Position numbers and translations under genes: made by a program. The notes below the pieces were generated by a model. That model did no database searches, was not told the DNA's origin, and saw nothing but the letters and a program-made list of their open reading frames with translations. Positions 49,917 to 60,960 of a stretch of 64,000 nt of DNA are shown here, piece after piece; position 1 is the stretch's first letter, and each line of letters begins with the position of its first letter. Source of the DNA: Gymnothorax reevesii (Eukaryota; Chordata; Actinopteri; Anguilliformes; Muraenidae); assembly GCA_029721435.1 (NCBI GenBank), contig CM056573.1:379501-443500 (forward strand), given 5' to 3'.

Positions 49917-51532
49917 CAAAACCCAAAACCAGTGAAGTTGGCACGTTGTGTAAATCGTAAATAAAAACAGAATACAATGATTTGCAAATCCTTTTCAACC
50001 TATATTCAATTGAATACACTGCAAAGACAATTTTCTTAATGTTCGAACAGGTAAGCTTTGTCATTTTTTGCAAATATTAGCTCATTTGGAATTTGATGCC
50101 TGCAACATGTTTCAAAAAAGCTGGCACAAGTGGCAAAAAAGACAGAGAGTTGAGGAATGCTCATCAAACACTTATTTGGAACATCCCACAGGTGAACGGG
50201 CTAATTGGGAACAGGTGGGTGCCATGATTGGGTATAAAAGCAGCTTCCCTGAAATGCTCAGTCATTCACAAACAAGGATGGGGCGAGGGTCACCACTTAC
50301 TGAACAAATGCGTGAGCTGATTGTCAAACAGTTTAAAAACAACATTCCTCAACAAGCTATTGCAAGAAATTTAGGGATTTCATCATATAAGGTCCGTAAC
50401 ATCGTCAAAAGGTTCAGAGAATCTGGAGAAATCACTGCACGTAAGCGACAAGGCCGAAAACCAACATTGAATGCCCGTGACCTTCGATCCCTCAGGCAGT
50501 ACTGCATCAAAAATCGACATCAGTGTGTAAAGGACATCACCACATGGGCTCAGGAACACTTCAGAAAACCACTGTCAGTAACTACAGTTCATCGCTACAT
50601 CTGCAAGTGCAAGTTAAAACTCTACAATGCAAAACGAAAGCCATTTATCAACAGCACCCAGAAACGCCGCCGGCTTCGCTGGGCCCAAACTCATCTAAGA
50701 CGGACTAATGCAAAGTGGAAAAGTGTTCTGTGGTCTGACGAGTCCACATTTCAAATTGTTTTTGGAAACTGTGGACATTGTGTCCTCCGGACCAAAGAGG
50801 AAAAGAACTATCCGGACTGTTATAGGCGCAAAGTTCAAAAGCCAGCATCTGTGATCGTATCGGGGTGTATTAGTGCCCAAGGCATGGGCAACTTACACAT
50901 ATGTGAAAGCACATTTGATGCTGAAAGGTACATAAAGGTTTCGGAGCAACATGTTGCCATCCAAGCAACGTCTTTTTCATGGACGCCCCTGCTTATTTCA
51001 GCAAGACAATGCCAAGTCACATTCTGCACGTGTTAAAACAGCATGGCACCGAAGTAAAAGAGTGCGGGTACTAGACTGGCCTGCCTATAGTCCAGACCTG
51101 TCTCCCATTGAAAATGTGTGGCGCATTATGAAGCGTAAAATATGACTAAAATATGACAACGGAGACCCTGGACTGTTGAACAACTTAAGCTGTACATCAA
51201 GCAAGAATGGGAAAGAGTTCCACCTGAAAAGCTTCAAAAATTGGTCTCCTCAGTTCCCAAATGTTTACTGAGTGTCGTTAAAAGGAAAGGCGATGTAACA
51301 CAGTGGTAAAAAGGCCCCTGTGCCAACTTTTTTGCAATGTGTTGCTGCCTTTAATTTCTAAGTTAATGATTATTTGCAAAAAAAAAAAAAAGGTTTCTCA
51401 GTTTGAACATTAAACATCTTCTCTTTGCTGTGTATTCAATTGAATATAAGTTGAAAAGGATTTGCAAATCATTTTATTCTGTTTTTATCTACGATTTACA
51501 TAACGTGCCAACTTCACTGGTTTTGGGTTTTG
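49917..51532 (+). mobile_element. Tc1-like transposon, full length (copy 1 of family 1)
   Basis: 1616 bp between TA dinucleotides (49915-49916 and 51533-51534). The inverted ends begin CAAAACCCAAAACCAGTGAA and extend about 120 bp, with further partial pairing inside. It encodes a DD34E transposase, now broken. It split the minisatellite. Confidence 0.9.
50278..51309 (+). pseudogene. Tc1 transposase, frameshifted
   Basis: The ATG at 50278 starts MGRGSPLTEQMREL. The DNA-binding helices ([16 protein letters not shown]) and the GRKPTLNARDL linker follow, then the catalytic core. The first Asp is in LWSDESTFQ, the second in QQDNAKSH and the Glu in SPIENVW, with 34 residues between the last two, so DD34E. 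A frameshift lies near 50950, a stop follows MKRKI at 51143-51145, and another frame change precedes the end (KRKGDVTQW, TAA at 51307). Catalytic residues survive but no single frame does. Confidence 0.88.
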
Positions 51533-51534
51533 TA

Positions 51535-51800
51535 GGACAATGTTGTAAGTTGATAATCCAAACTTAATCTCTCTGCAAGCATTTACCTTCCACAGGTAAT
51601 TTTGCCCATTCTCCATAAGACCCAATGTTAAAGTACAGCGCCCCCAGTAGACCCACGTCCATTAATTCAATCAAAATGGCACTCGCAGTGTACATATAGT
51701 GCAGTTGATTGCCAGATTTAGAAAAAACATTATCAGACAGTTTTTGAGAAATCATTTTTTGAAATTTCAAGTCCTATTTTTCAACATTGTTCAAAAATGG
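51535..51800. repeat. diverged minisatellite, right block
   Basis: The array resumes directly after the Tc1 TA. Text such as CACTCGCAGTGTACAT and TTGCCAGATTTAGAAAAAAC recurs at 54230-54510. Confidence 0.55.
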
Positions 51801-52344
51801 CAAGCCCAAAATGAAATGAGTATATCTCTGCAACTATTTGGTCCATTTGAATGATCTTGGCATCATAAAAAAGGTAAAACCATTTGGGATTTCTGCCATG
51901 GTGTCAAAATCTGTGAATTTGTCACTGAGTCAGAGTAAAAGAAGATGGAACACAGTATAAATTAAAGATCTCATTTTGCACCAAACGAAGTTTTACTTTG
52001 ATCCCTTGTAAATTTAATTAGATGCAGTCTGAAACCTGCAAAAAATTACAGCACAGAATCTCACCATTATCTGTGCCAAAGTTTATTCCAATCAAGTAAA
52101 TCACAACACAATTAGAGAGGAATGTCGAGGTGGCTTCTCCAAATTGGCAATTCAGGTACCTTGTGCGCCAAATAAGATTTGTCAGATATTAAACAGTAAA
52201 ACTCATCTAATTTCACTTACATGTCACCACAGGTATACATTCCACCCAAATACAACCAGTATTTACCCCTCAGCCGACTGCGGCCCGGAGGGGTATTGTT
52301 GTCACCTGCGTGTCTGTCTGTCACCCGTCCGTCCATGATTTTGC

Positions 52345-52800
52345 CCAGGCCAGTACTCGGCAACTAATGATCGCAGCCTCATCAAATTTGGTATGGTACC
52401 TCACTATAACTCATAGATGTGCAGCGTCAGATTTTTTGCTGGGTTTGACCTTGGACCTTAGCTCTGTGACCTTGAGGCTGGAAATCTTGTCCGGATCAGT
52501 ACTCAGCAAATAATTCCGACAGCTTCACCAAATTTGGTATGGTAACTCACTATGACCCATAGATGTGCAATATCAGGATTTTTGCTGGATTTGACCTTTG
52601 ACCTTTGTGCTGTGACCTTAAGGCAGGAAATCTTATATGGGTCAGTATTCGGTAACTACTGATCGAAGCTTCACCAAATTTGGTATGGTAACTCACTGGG
52701 ACACATAGATGTGCAATATCACCTTTTTTGCTGGATTTGACCTTTGACCTTTGCTGAGAAGTTGAGGCAGGAAATCGTGTCCGGGCTGAGGAGTATTCAG
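52345..52800. repeat. tandem repeat, about 148-bp unit, three copies
   Basis: CACCAAATTTGGTATGGTAA, ATAGATGTGCAATATCA, TTTTTGCTGGATTTGACCTT and GGAAATCTTGTCCGG recur in this order three times. Upstream at 52313-52336 is a GTCTGTCTGTC and CCGTCCGTCC run. Confidence 0.8.
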
Positions 52801-53820
52801 CAACGCGTTATGTTTAATTTTTAGAATTTAGAAATATTACTTAAATTATTATTTCTGCCAGTCCTATAGCCTATACTATCCCATTCAAAGACAATCAATA
52901 CAAAGAAAATGAAGTTTGGCTCCACTGGAGCAGATTTATTTAAAAAAAAGGCAAATTATAAGATTATGAATAATACGGAAAGTTAAAAAATGGAAAGAAG
53001 TAGAAAGAACAAAAAACCCCATCAATTATTTATACGAGAAAAAAATGCTATCAATGCCAACTAGAGGGCACACAGCCCTGGAATCAAACCCCAGTCGTTT
53101 GCTTTGCAGTCAGTCATCTCCACCACTACACTAAATCAGCTGACGCAAATTTGGTATCAAATGGTTGAATATTTAAACGATGGTTGAATATTAGGCAGAT
53201 GATTATACCGAAAATACCACAAACGAACCTGTTGAGCATTTATATTGTCGCGCTATTTAAGTACATTCAAATGGCCCATGGACATCGTTTGACACACTGG
53301 GAACGCAAGGCTCTGGCTCAGTCTAGCTTTGTGAAATTAAGGTGCTTAAGAGCTTGTTGGAATCGCCAAAAGCCATAGAATCAAATAACTACCGGCAAAG
53401 TCTTACTGACAGCATCACAAGCCGATCACAGAGAGGAAAACACATTGCAAGCAAGCTGAATGCTGAGGAGCAGAGATCTTTGAAGGAATGCTGGGAAGAA
53501 AAAAATGCCTTCAGACTCGCAGATCTAGCTTGGTTGCAACACAGACACATTGAGCTAACAATAGCAAGCGTGTAGTTACCCTGAAACAGTTTTTTATTAC
53601 GAAATATCAAAGATAAGAAATTTCTTTGCTCATCTTTGTAGTCAGTAAAGTGTATATCTGCTGTTCTTTGAGTGTGGTGTCAGTTTAAAATGACTAGGCA
53701 TACACCGTTGGATTCTGTGGGCTTTCCTCTTTCATTTGAGGTATCGTTTTTATGCATAAAATTAAGAAAATATAGCGTGCACATCCACTCAACTGAGGTG
53801 CAGGACAACAAGAAAATCAG
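52800..53820. other. stretch without recognised gene
   Basis: AT-rich. A tRNA-like word set (AATCAAACCCCAGTCGT near 53081) suggests an old SINE fragment at about 53050-53150. Nothing else recognised. Confidence 0.35.
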
Positions 53821-53827
53821 CAAAGAA

Positions 53828-53968
53828 ATAAATGGCAACGTCCGCACACAAAGACAATGCTCCCCAAAAAATTGGGGATCTCCTGACGAAGATCACTTTG
53901 TGATCGAAACGTTGACAGAATAAATTTTTTGGGGAGCATTGTCTTTGTGTGCGGACGTTGCCATTTAT
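53828..53968. repeat. perfect 46-bp hairpin with hammerhead-like core in the loop
   Basis: The arms 53828-53873 and 53923-53968 are exact inverse copies. The 49-base loop holds CTGACGA (53883-53889), a small stem GATCAC-TTT-GTGATC and GAAA (53906-53909), the conserved core words of a hammerhead ribozyme. CAACGTC in the left arm can pair with ACGTTG after GAAA. The helix next to CTGACGA is not convincing. Similar modules occur in Penelope-like elements. Activity is unproven. Confidence 0.6.
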
Positions 53969-54229
53969 ATCGTTTTTATGCATAGCACAAATTCAGGAGA
54001 AATTCTTGTGATTCAGCTCTGATATGATTTTATCCAATGCTGCATGCTTATTTACTTGCTTGGTGCTTGAATAGTGTTCGGTTGAGATAAAAATGGTCTA
54101 CATGAGTTTTTTGCCTAGTTCCTTCGCGAAATGTGGATATGCCGCATGACAATGTTGCGATTTGTAAATATGCTGTATTTATTGTGTGGAACAACCAGCC
54201 CTGGTACCGGGCTGTAGGGCTTTTAATAG

Positions 54230-54560
54230 GTTAATATTGCCAAAGTATAGGTCTCACATGACTTCTTGTATGTTGATAAGACAAACTTCATCTCTATCTG
54301 CAACCATTTGGCCTCCACAGGCCATCATGCATATTCAGAAGGTACAGCACCCCCACTAGACCCACTTCCGTCGATTCAATAAAAACGGTGCTCGCACTGT
54401 ACATTGACGGTACCATGGTAAGTTCATTGCCAGATTTAGAAAAAAATTTATCGCAGAGTTTTTGAGAAATCTTTTTTTTTTTTTTAATTTTTAGTCCTAT
54501 TTTTAACATTGGGGCCAAAATTTCAAGGGCCCATAAAATGGAAAAAAATGATTCAATCAA
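54230..54560. repeat. outlying copy of the 51535-51800 repeat
   Basis: Shared words are TCTGCAACCATTTGG-like text, ACTAGACCCACTTCCGTC (ACCCACGTCC in the other copy), CTCGCACTGTACAT, ATTGCCAGATTTAGAAAAA and TTTTTGAGAAATC. Confidence 0.55.
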
Positions 54561-54899
54561 AAATCTGCCAAAAAAGAAAAACATCTGGAGCTATGGTCTA
54601 GTAGTATGCTATAGCAAATTTTTTAGAAAATTAATTAGGCCAAATAAAACATGAAAAATGTTCCAGACAAGGGACGCCACACCACGACAATAGATTATCG
54701 GCCCATAGGGCCGGTAAGCTAAAACTGAGGAACGGTTGATAAGTGCTGGCCTGGAGAAGAAAGGTGGTGGATGGATAACTCTCACTCCTACATCCTCCTT
54801 CCACTTTGTGGCAGGGAAAAAACCGTATGCAGAGATTTCAACACTGCAGCCTGTACAGCACTCAGATTACGCCTGCGTACCACCTGGAGAATCAGTTCC

Positions 54900-55710
54900 T
54901 CTGTCACTGGCTACTCGACCCAGCTTGAGGTCTAAGCATTAGCACTGTCAGAACAGGACGAGAGCAAATCGCGTTTGGCTGGTCCTCTGGCATCTGGCAC
55001 AACCCTACAGCTCATCCAGAATTCAACAGCTCGTCTGATCTACAGTCTCTAGATGGAGTGAGTCATGACAACTCCAGAATGGGAGCCAGTTTGTTTCCAT
55101 TGCAAGAAACGGAGCGGTTGCACACAATGGAAACTTGGGATTTTTTTGTTCCTTTCTCAGACGCAAAATTTTGGGCGAAAAACATCAAACTAGCTCACAT
55201 TGGTATCCACAAGCATAGGAGAGAAAATGTTTGGACACGAGAAGAGAGAGAACGGAAAAAAACTCATTCACTTTGAGATGGCGCCCAATAACACGATGAA
55301 AACAAAATGACTCCACTTTCAGTAACCCTCGTGTTGCTCGTCTATCCAGGAACTCTTGCCTGATCTCTAGCCTCCCCAGACACTTCAATGTCACTCACTT
55401 TCTCACTGCCCTCCACAGGCAGCCAATCACAGCACATATCAAGTTTAAAATACCTCTGCAATCATATCAGGCAACACTGTGGTCAGCACAATCTTATAAG
55501 CAGAAGATCTTCTGACCTTAAACACCTGACAGGCCTCTTCGTTTCTCCGGGTGCCTGTTGCCTCCTGCTCTGCCTGTAACTGTATATGGTTGAATGACCG
55601 TGAAGGGAGACTTCGTCCAACTTTCTCCTCTGTCTGAAGACTCACCCTTCACACAGTACCCTCTCCCGTCTCACTCAGCAGGTCCTAACCAGTTTAGTAA
55701 AATAATAAAT
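54900..55710 (+). pseudogene. LINE 3' fragment, highly decayed
   Basis: Words such as CAACCCTACAGCTCATCCAG then AACAGCTCGTCTGATCTACA, then CAATCACAGCACATATCAAG and GAATGACCGTGAAGGGAGAC, match the 3' coding part of a fish non-LTR retrotransposon. No frame longer than about 70 codons survives. An unrelated insert of about 250 bp seems to lie at 55040-55290. Confidence 0.45.
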
Positions 55711-56166
55711 GATCGTAGCTGTACTTGTTTAACCTGTGTGGAGCCAAAGTCCCAGGTTTTCTTTGCCTGCGCAGAATGTAACTTCCGTCGAGGGTTTTCA
55801 GTTCTGTTGTAGCAGCTAATGCACTTTGTGCGGCACGACTCTCATGATAAGATCATCATTAATGTAATGTAGTGCAATTATCCCTGTAACTCTTCTACCT
55901 CTCCTGCTGACTGTACCTCTTTATTCACATCTACCACACCAGTCATTAAAAAAGCTGGACTGTCAGTCAGCAGCATATACAATTACATGTGTCACCCAAT
56001 TCATATTAAAAATACAACCAATGAGCAAAAATCTACCAATCTCATCCTTTGCCATGGAGTTCAGTCTGAAGATAGTTTTTGTTCATGAGCACAATAACCC
56101 CTCTGGCCCAAGATATAAAAGAATAAAAAAGATGGAGCTGATTACAGTCTCTCTTCAGTTTCTAAG

Positions 56167-57597
56167 GTCTAGGTTTCCATCATAATGCAGCTCCAATATC
56201 TTCCAACCATTAACAAACTATTTTTTCAGCTTTTGAGAGGAGAGATTTGTTCGTGTTACAAAAGCTCTACTCCTGTTTCATAATGTCAAAAAATGTTTTG
56301 CAAGCCGTATGAAGGTTGTCTTGTCTTTCGTTTAGATTATACTGTCACGGCAGAACATTTATGCTAATCTTACCATTTCCTGACCAGGGACAAGGAGTAC
56401 CTCCGATCCTGCTCACAAATGCCACTATTGACATCAGGCAGAGAATTTACAGGAAGAGATGTGTACACTCTTTTGTTTTGGAATGTTATAAATAGGCTTT
56501 TGCTCTATTAGATTAATGCAGACAGAGGCAGGGATGTTGTTCTGTATATGAGTTCAAAGTTAACTAAGGCCCTACGTATAAATAATTTGGCCACTCAGAA
56601 AACTGGCCAGCATTTCCGATTTCACAAAGCAAGATTCCTGCATTTCAATAAGGAATAGCCATTAACAGCAGTTTGTGTTCCTGATATTGGAGGGCTCCAG
56701 TTTTTTTCTAACCTTAATTAAACCAGAGAAAATTCAATTGAAAACCTGTTTCTCCACCTCAAGAACACTCAGGGAAGAATGCCAGACAGAACAGTTGCAG
56801 GCGAGGAGGGATATAGAGGAACAGGGGTAAAGGGGTAAAGCCCCTGGAGCAGTTTTGGGGTTAAGGGCCATACTGAAGGACCCAACAGCAGAGTTTTTCC
56901 AACGTCAATTTCTCAAAATCAAGTCAGAGTCCCAGGCACCAACAGGTATCTCTTAGGTTACCAGGCTAGCAGCCCATCGCGGGGCTACCCTGCCGCCCCC
57001 CTGACTCAGCACTCCTGCCTCATGAAACGGAGCTCAAATCCTTACAGCTACAAATCTGTCTACTTACGCAGCACCACATCACTGCCTGGACGATATGATG
57101 TTCTGTTATACCAAACAGAGAATACTTGGCCACAATACAGCAGTTTGTTATTTATTGATTTATTTGCCAACTTTGACCCGGTCATGGGCTGCATGCAACA
57201 AAATTCTCATTGTACAATATAAAGTAAAAATGAAATTTAGAGAAAGAACCTACATAACTACTTCACAGGAACAAGACTCTGTGTTCAATAAATGTGTCCC
57301 TCCGTTTCAACAAGGAATAAACAGAAATTAAGAGATCAAAGTTATCTTCAAGACAGGATAACAAAGTGCAGTCATAAAGAGTTATTACTCTTTTAATTAC
57401 GCTTTCATGGTAATAAGGCAAAGCTGGACTTGCTCACCTGGTTTGACATTGTGACAATTCTTTTCAGTTAAACTACAGTAGAAAGTAAACATCAGCCAAC
57501 TCTATGACATGCCAACATCATCAAGATAAGAGATAATTTATTGAACCCTCTGGGATAGTTGGACCTCACATTACAGAGGGTTAATGATGCTGGATTC
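56167..57597. repeat. left arm of a very large inverted repeat
   Basis: It begins GTCTAGGTTTCCATCA and is repeated inverted at 60961-62501. Stretches of hundreds of bases differ by only about 1-3 percent by eye. A 78-codon frame at 57095-57331 and its counterpart at 61560-61324 differ at one residue. No known gene or transposase is encoded. A fish-repeat segment (GGGGTTAAGGGCCATACTGA) lies at 56865. Confidence 0.88.
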
Positions 57598-57767
57598 TTT
57601 TTATTTCGGGACAGGTCTGTCTGTCGTACGACAATTAACTGTATATGTATATGGAAGTAAAGCACCTCTGAGAAGTCTTGGCTGGAAAAAAAAAAACTTT
57701 TGTTTTCTTGCCAATTTTTGGTTGACAACTTCACCATGTGGACAATTACCCATCGTTAAGACATTTT

Positions 57768-57830
57768 GGCAATGTACTTGCATGCATCTTGCCGGCATTT
57801 GTTCAAAATTTCAACTTCAGACGCAGGTGG
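57768..57830. repeat. inner segment of the large inverted repeat, left
   Basis: TGCATGCATCTTGCCGGCAT, then GTTCAAAATTTCAACTTCAG, recurs inverted at 60345-60396. The palindrome therefore continues inward with unequal insertions between segments. Confidence 0.75.
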
Positions 57831-58403
57831 GTCAATGATAAATAAGCCTTTTAATAATGCTTGTTTTAATAAATCTGTAAAAATGTACAGAATACATTTA
57901 TTTGAAGTTGGAAGAGTTTGTTTAAACAATGGTTGCACAACATTTACAGGGTTTTAGTACAGTTTTAGAATGTATTTACAATTTCACCAGCCAAAAAATG
58001 TCAGATGGCACAACCAAAAGTTTCTTTAAAAAAAAAAATACACATCCCTCTCTTTTGTAAATGATTTTTTTTAGTAAGTATACCCGAGAGTGTCTATTCT
58101 GCCTAAAACATTACTATTTTGTAATTGAGCGGACTAAACGGTGACTTATGGATTCTTTATTGTAGGGGCAGATATTTTAGTTTTCCAAACATTTTAAGGA
58201 CAACTAAACTATTAAACTTTGTTTATTTGAAAGGTTTTCAATATAACACAGGGAACCAATAATCCACCAAATTTCACTGCTCCTACTGAATGTCTCCACT
58301 GCTAAAGAGGGTAAAGTGGGCAGAGATTGCCTTTGCCAATAAGATGTTATCATCCCTTACTTTACAGGATGTGAGGATATTGTGCATGTGTGTGTGTATG
58401 TGC

Positions 58404-58406
<3 letters not shown>

Positions 58407-58440
<34 letters not shown>
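58407..58440. repeat. (GA)n microsatellite
   Basis: About 17 GA units in the loop of the large inverted repeat. Confidence 0.9.
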
Positions 58441-58444
<4 letters not shown>

Positions 58445-59613
58445 TTGATTCCCCTTTAATTGAAACAGTAACATGCAGCACATCGAAAAACATTACAGAA
58501 AACAAGACCACATTGCAAAGAAAAAAAAATAAATAAATAAGAAAAACCTTCTCATACGGCTGCTCAAAAAGGACCTACATAAATTAATAAGTAGAATTAA
58601 GGTTAAAAAACGGGAGGAACAAACTTTTTCCCCTTTTCCCTCCGCCTATTCTCAAGAATTGTAGAAAACAAGTAATCTCCACAAATCTTACAATAAAATA
58701 AGCCAATAACAAACTAATGGTTTAACACGAAACCACTGTTAAACTTCGCGGGCGGCAGACTTCGCTTAAACCTCATATATAGTGGCCTCTAGTGGCAATT
58801 TGGTGATCTCCACAGGGCGCAACTGTTTCGACTAAAGCGCAGGTATATTCATTTCTCTTCGGCCTGCTGAAAAAACCTCGTATCTGCAATTCGATAAGAA
58901 ACAAAACTCGTATGTCTACGACATTGCAAAGTACAATATTTTATTGATTGGATACATTCTTGCACGAAAAAATAGTCATCCTACCCGAACGCAGCTCAAC
59001 TGCATTGTATGGAAAATTAAACATTTTTATGCTCTCCTGTAAAGTTTATCAAACTGCAGATATAACAGGTTCTATGTACATAGCTATCGACTTTAAGTTA
59101 TAACATGACTTGTTCGGAACAACGCAAATTTAGACTCGTTTAAAACTCTTAAGTGCAGCTCAGCTATTGACAAAGCAATAGCCCACCGAATTCCCAAGCG
59201 TCGTAGGTAAATTCAAAGACTAGTTGGCTGTCTTGTGTTCATTATGTGTCAATAAACGTTTTGCTCCAGCGCAAGGCCTGTTGACGCTGATCCGAAGACC
59301 CCGATCTGAAATTTATTGCACCGCAATCAAATGTGGGTAACGTTCAGACATTTGGACTCGTACTTCATAGCTAATGCGACCTAAATCGGCACAAGCATTA
59401 CAGTGCAAGCATGTTCATAGAAATGAAACAAAATTGGCGGTTCGGTCGCAGTTTGCGCAGTCGAAGTTACCTTATGCACAAAAACAAAACTCGCAGGACA
59501 ACGCTGCCATATTATTTCGTCCTGCCGCAAGAATTCCTCAGCTGTTGACATTCTGAACGCTTGCAAAGGCATGAAGTGAAACCAGTGACAGTGGGTAAAG
59601 ATAGTGATATTAC

Positions 59614-59780
59614 CGCTGATATCGAGGCTCCGCAGCGCGCTTCAAACTCGACGGGGTATTGCTTGTTTCAGATCGGGGAAAACCACGTGACTGATGACGT
59701 TCGAACCACCTTACTGCTTCATTCAGACTGAATCAGCTGACCGGTTTGGTTCGATAGGCGGAACTTTGAAACTTTGGCGC
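59614..59780 (-). promoter_or_regulatory. candidate promoter and noncoding exon, possibly of ddo
   Basis: On the minus strand a CpG-rich segment ends ATCAGCG|GTAATATC, a usable donor near 59614. A CACGTG E-box and a TGACGT word lie at 59684-59702. The ddo first coding exon needs an upstream noncoding exon, and this is the most promoter-like sequence upstream on that strand. The link is inference only, and the distance would be 11 kb. Confidence 0.25.
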
Positions 59781-60344
59781 AATTCAAATGTATCTAAGAT
59801 GGATGTACAGCGCTCTGTTGGACATTTTTATTAAAAAATAATAAGTCGCTCAAGCACACCCAATATACACCAAGCACAATAAAAAAAAAAAACATAAATA
59901 TAACAAGTTTTTTTTTTCGACAGAGTAAATATTTACAGGATTCAATGAGGCTGTGGATGTAGGCCTAATTAATGTTATTATAGTAAACTGCCCTACAAAG
60001 CCTATGTGCAGTAACTACATATACACATCGACTGAGGCTGTGAAAGATTCGGGTTCTGTCAAGTGGGATGGCAGAGAATTTGTAAATGGGAATATTTCCC
60101 ATTCTCAGAACTTCTTGTTTTATGGGGATCGTTCGTTCGCGATATAGTCCAGAATGAAGGAGAGCCAATAGAGCCTTTTCCCCCCTAAAATAGTACGTTC
60201 ATGGGGGAAAATTTTTTTATGGCAATTTTCATGAACCTTTCGATTTGAGGGGTCGAGAAAATAGATTAAGCTCAATTTTTAGATTTTTCAGAGTTTTCAA
60301 TGCTTCAGACAAATTCCATATGCGGATCCGGTCAACGTACTGTA

Positions 60345-60396
60345 CCTCCGTCTGAAGTTGAAATTTTGAACAAATGCAGGCAAGATGCATGCAAGC
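60345..60396. repeat. inner segment of the large inverted repeat, right
   Basis: Inverse of 57768-57830. Confidence 0.75.
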
Positions 60397-60666
60397 AGTG
60401 GCGGTCGGTGGACAGAGGACAAGGAGGGCGATAAAAATGTCTTTAAACCACAGATTTGATTTGTTTTCAATCAATTTCCCTGGTAAAAGACACTTGAACT
60501 CTCCCCTTTCAGGTGTAGCTAATAGTCTTCGTTTAGACGAGAAATCAAACGCACCAGTTGAACGCAAGAAAAGCGCATTTCAATTAAACAATCATTACGC
60601 ACAGGATTTGACGACGTGCTTATGTAGCAGACCGAAGGAGGGCCCGGGCAGGGACTTGACAACAGC

Positions 60667-60736
60667 AGTACTTTTGAGGGTACTGCCCCACTGACGAGCC
60701 TTGGTTGTCACTGGGGCAGTACCCTCAAAGGTACTG
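60667..60736. repeat. short hairpin around GGGGCAGTACCCTCAAA
   Basis: TTTGAGGGTACTGCCCCA and, 19 bases later, TGGGGCAGTACCCTCAAA are exact inverses, with outer AGTAC/GTACT extension after a small mismatch. The following 170 bp are rich in AAGGTAC and GGGTACA words. It lies in a part of the right side absent from the left arm. Confidence 0.75.
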
Positions 60737-60960
60737 TTGTACTTTAGAAGTGGGTTTTTTTTTTTTTTTTGTTTTGGAACATAAAAGTACGTTTTAGACC
60801 CTAAAAAGGTTCACTCAGGTACCTTAAGGTCCTATAATTAGCCCTAAAGGGTACATAATACCTTGGGGAACAGAAATTGACTCCTGCTGTACCCCTATTT
60901 CTGAGTGTATTAAGCCCTAAATGAAGTCTATATTTCTACTGCAGACTGACCTGTCCTCAG

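Noticed and set aside
54690..54715. CGGCCC-ATA-GGGCCG hairpin as a terminator
   Set aside because: Vertebrate Pol II genes do not use such terminators and no gene lies beside it.
57095..57331. 78-codon frame repeated at 61324-61560
   Set aside because: It is kept only because the arms are near-identical. Composition and content do not look coding.
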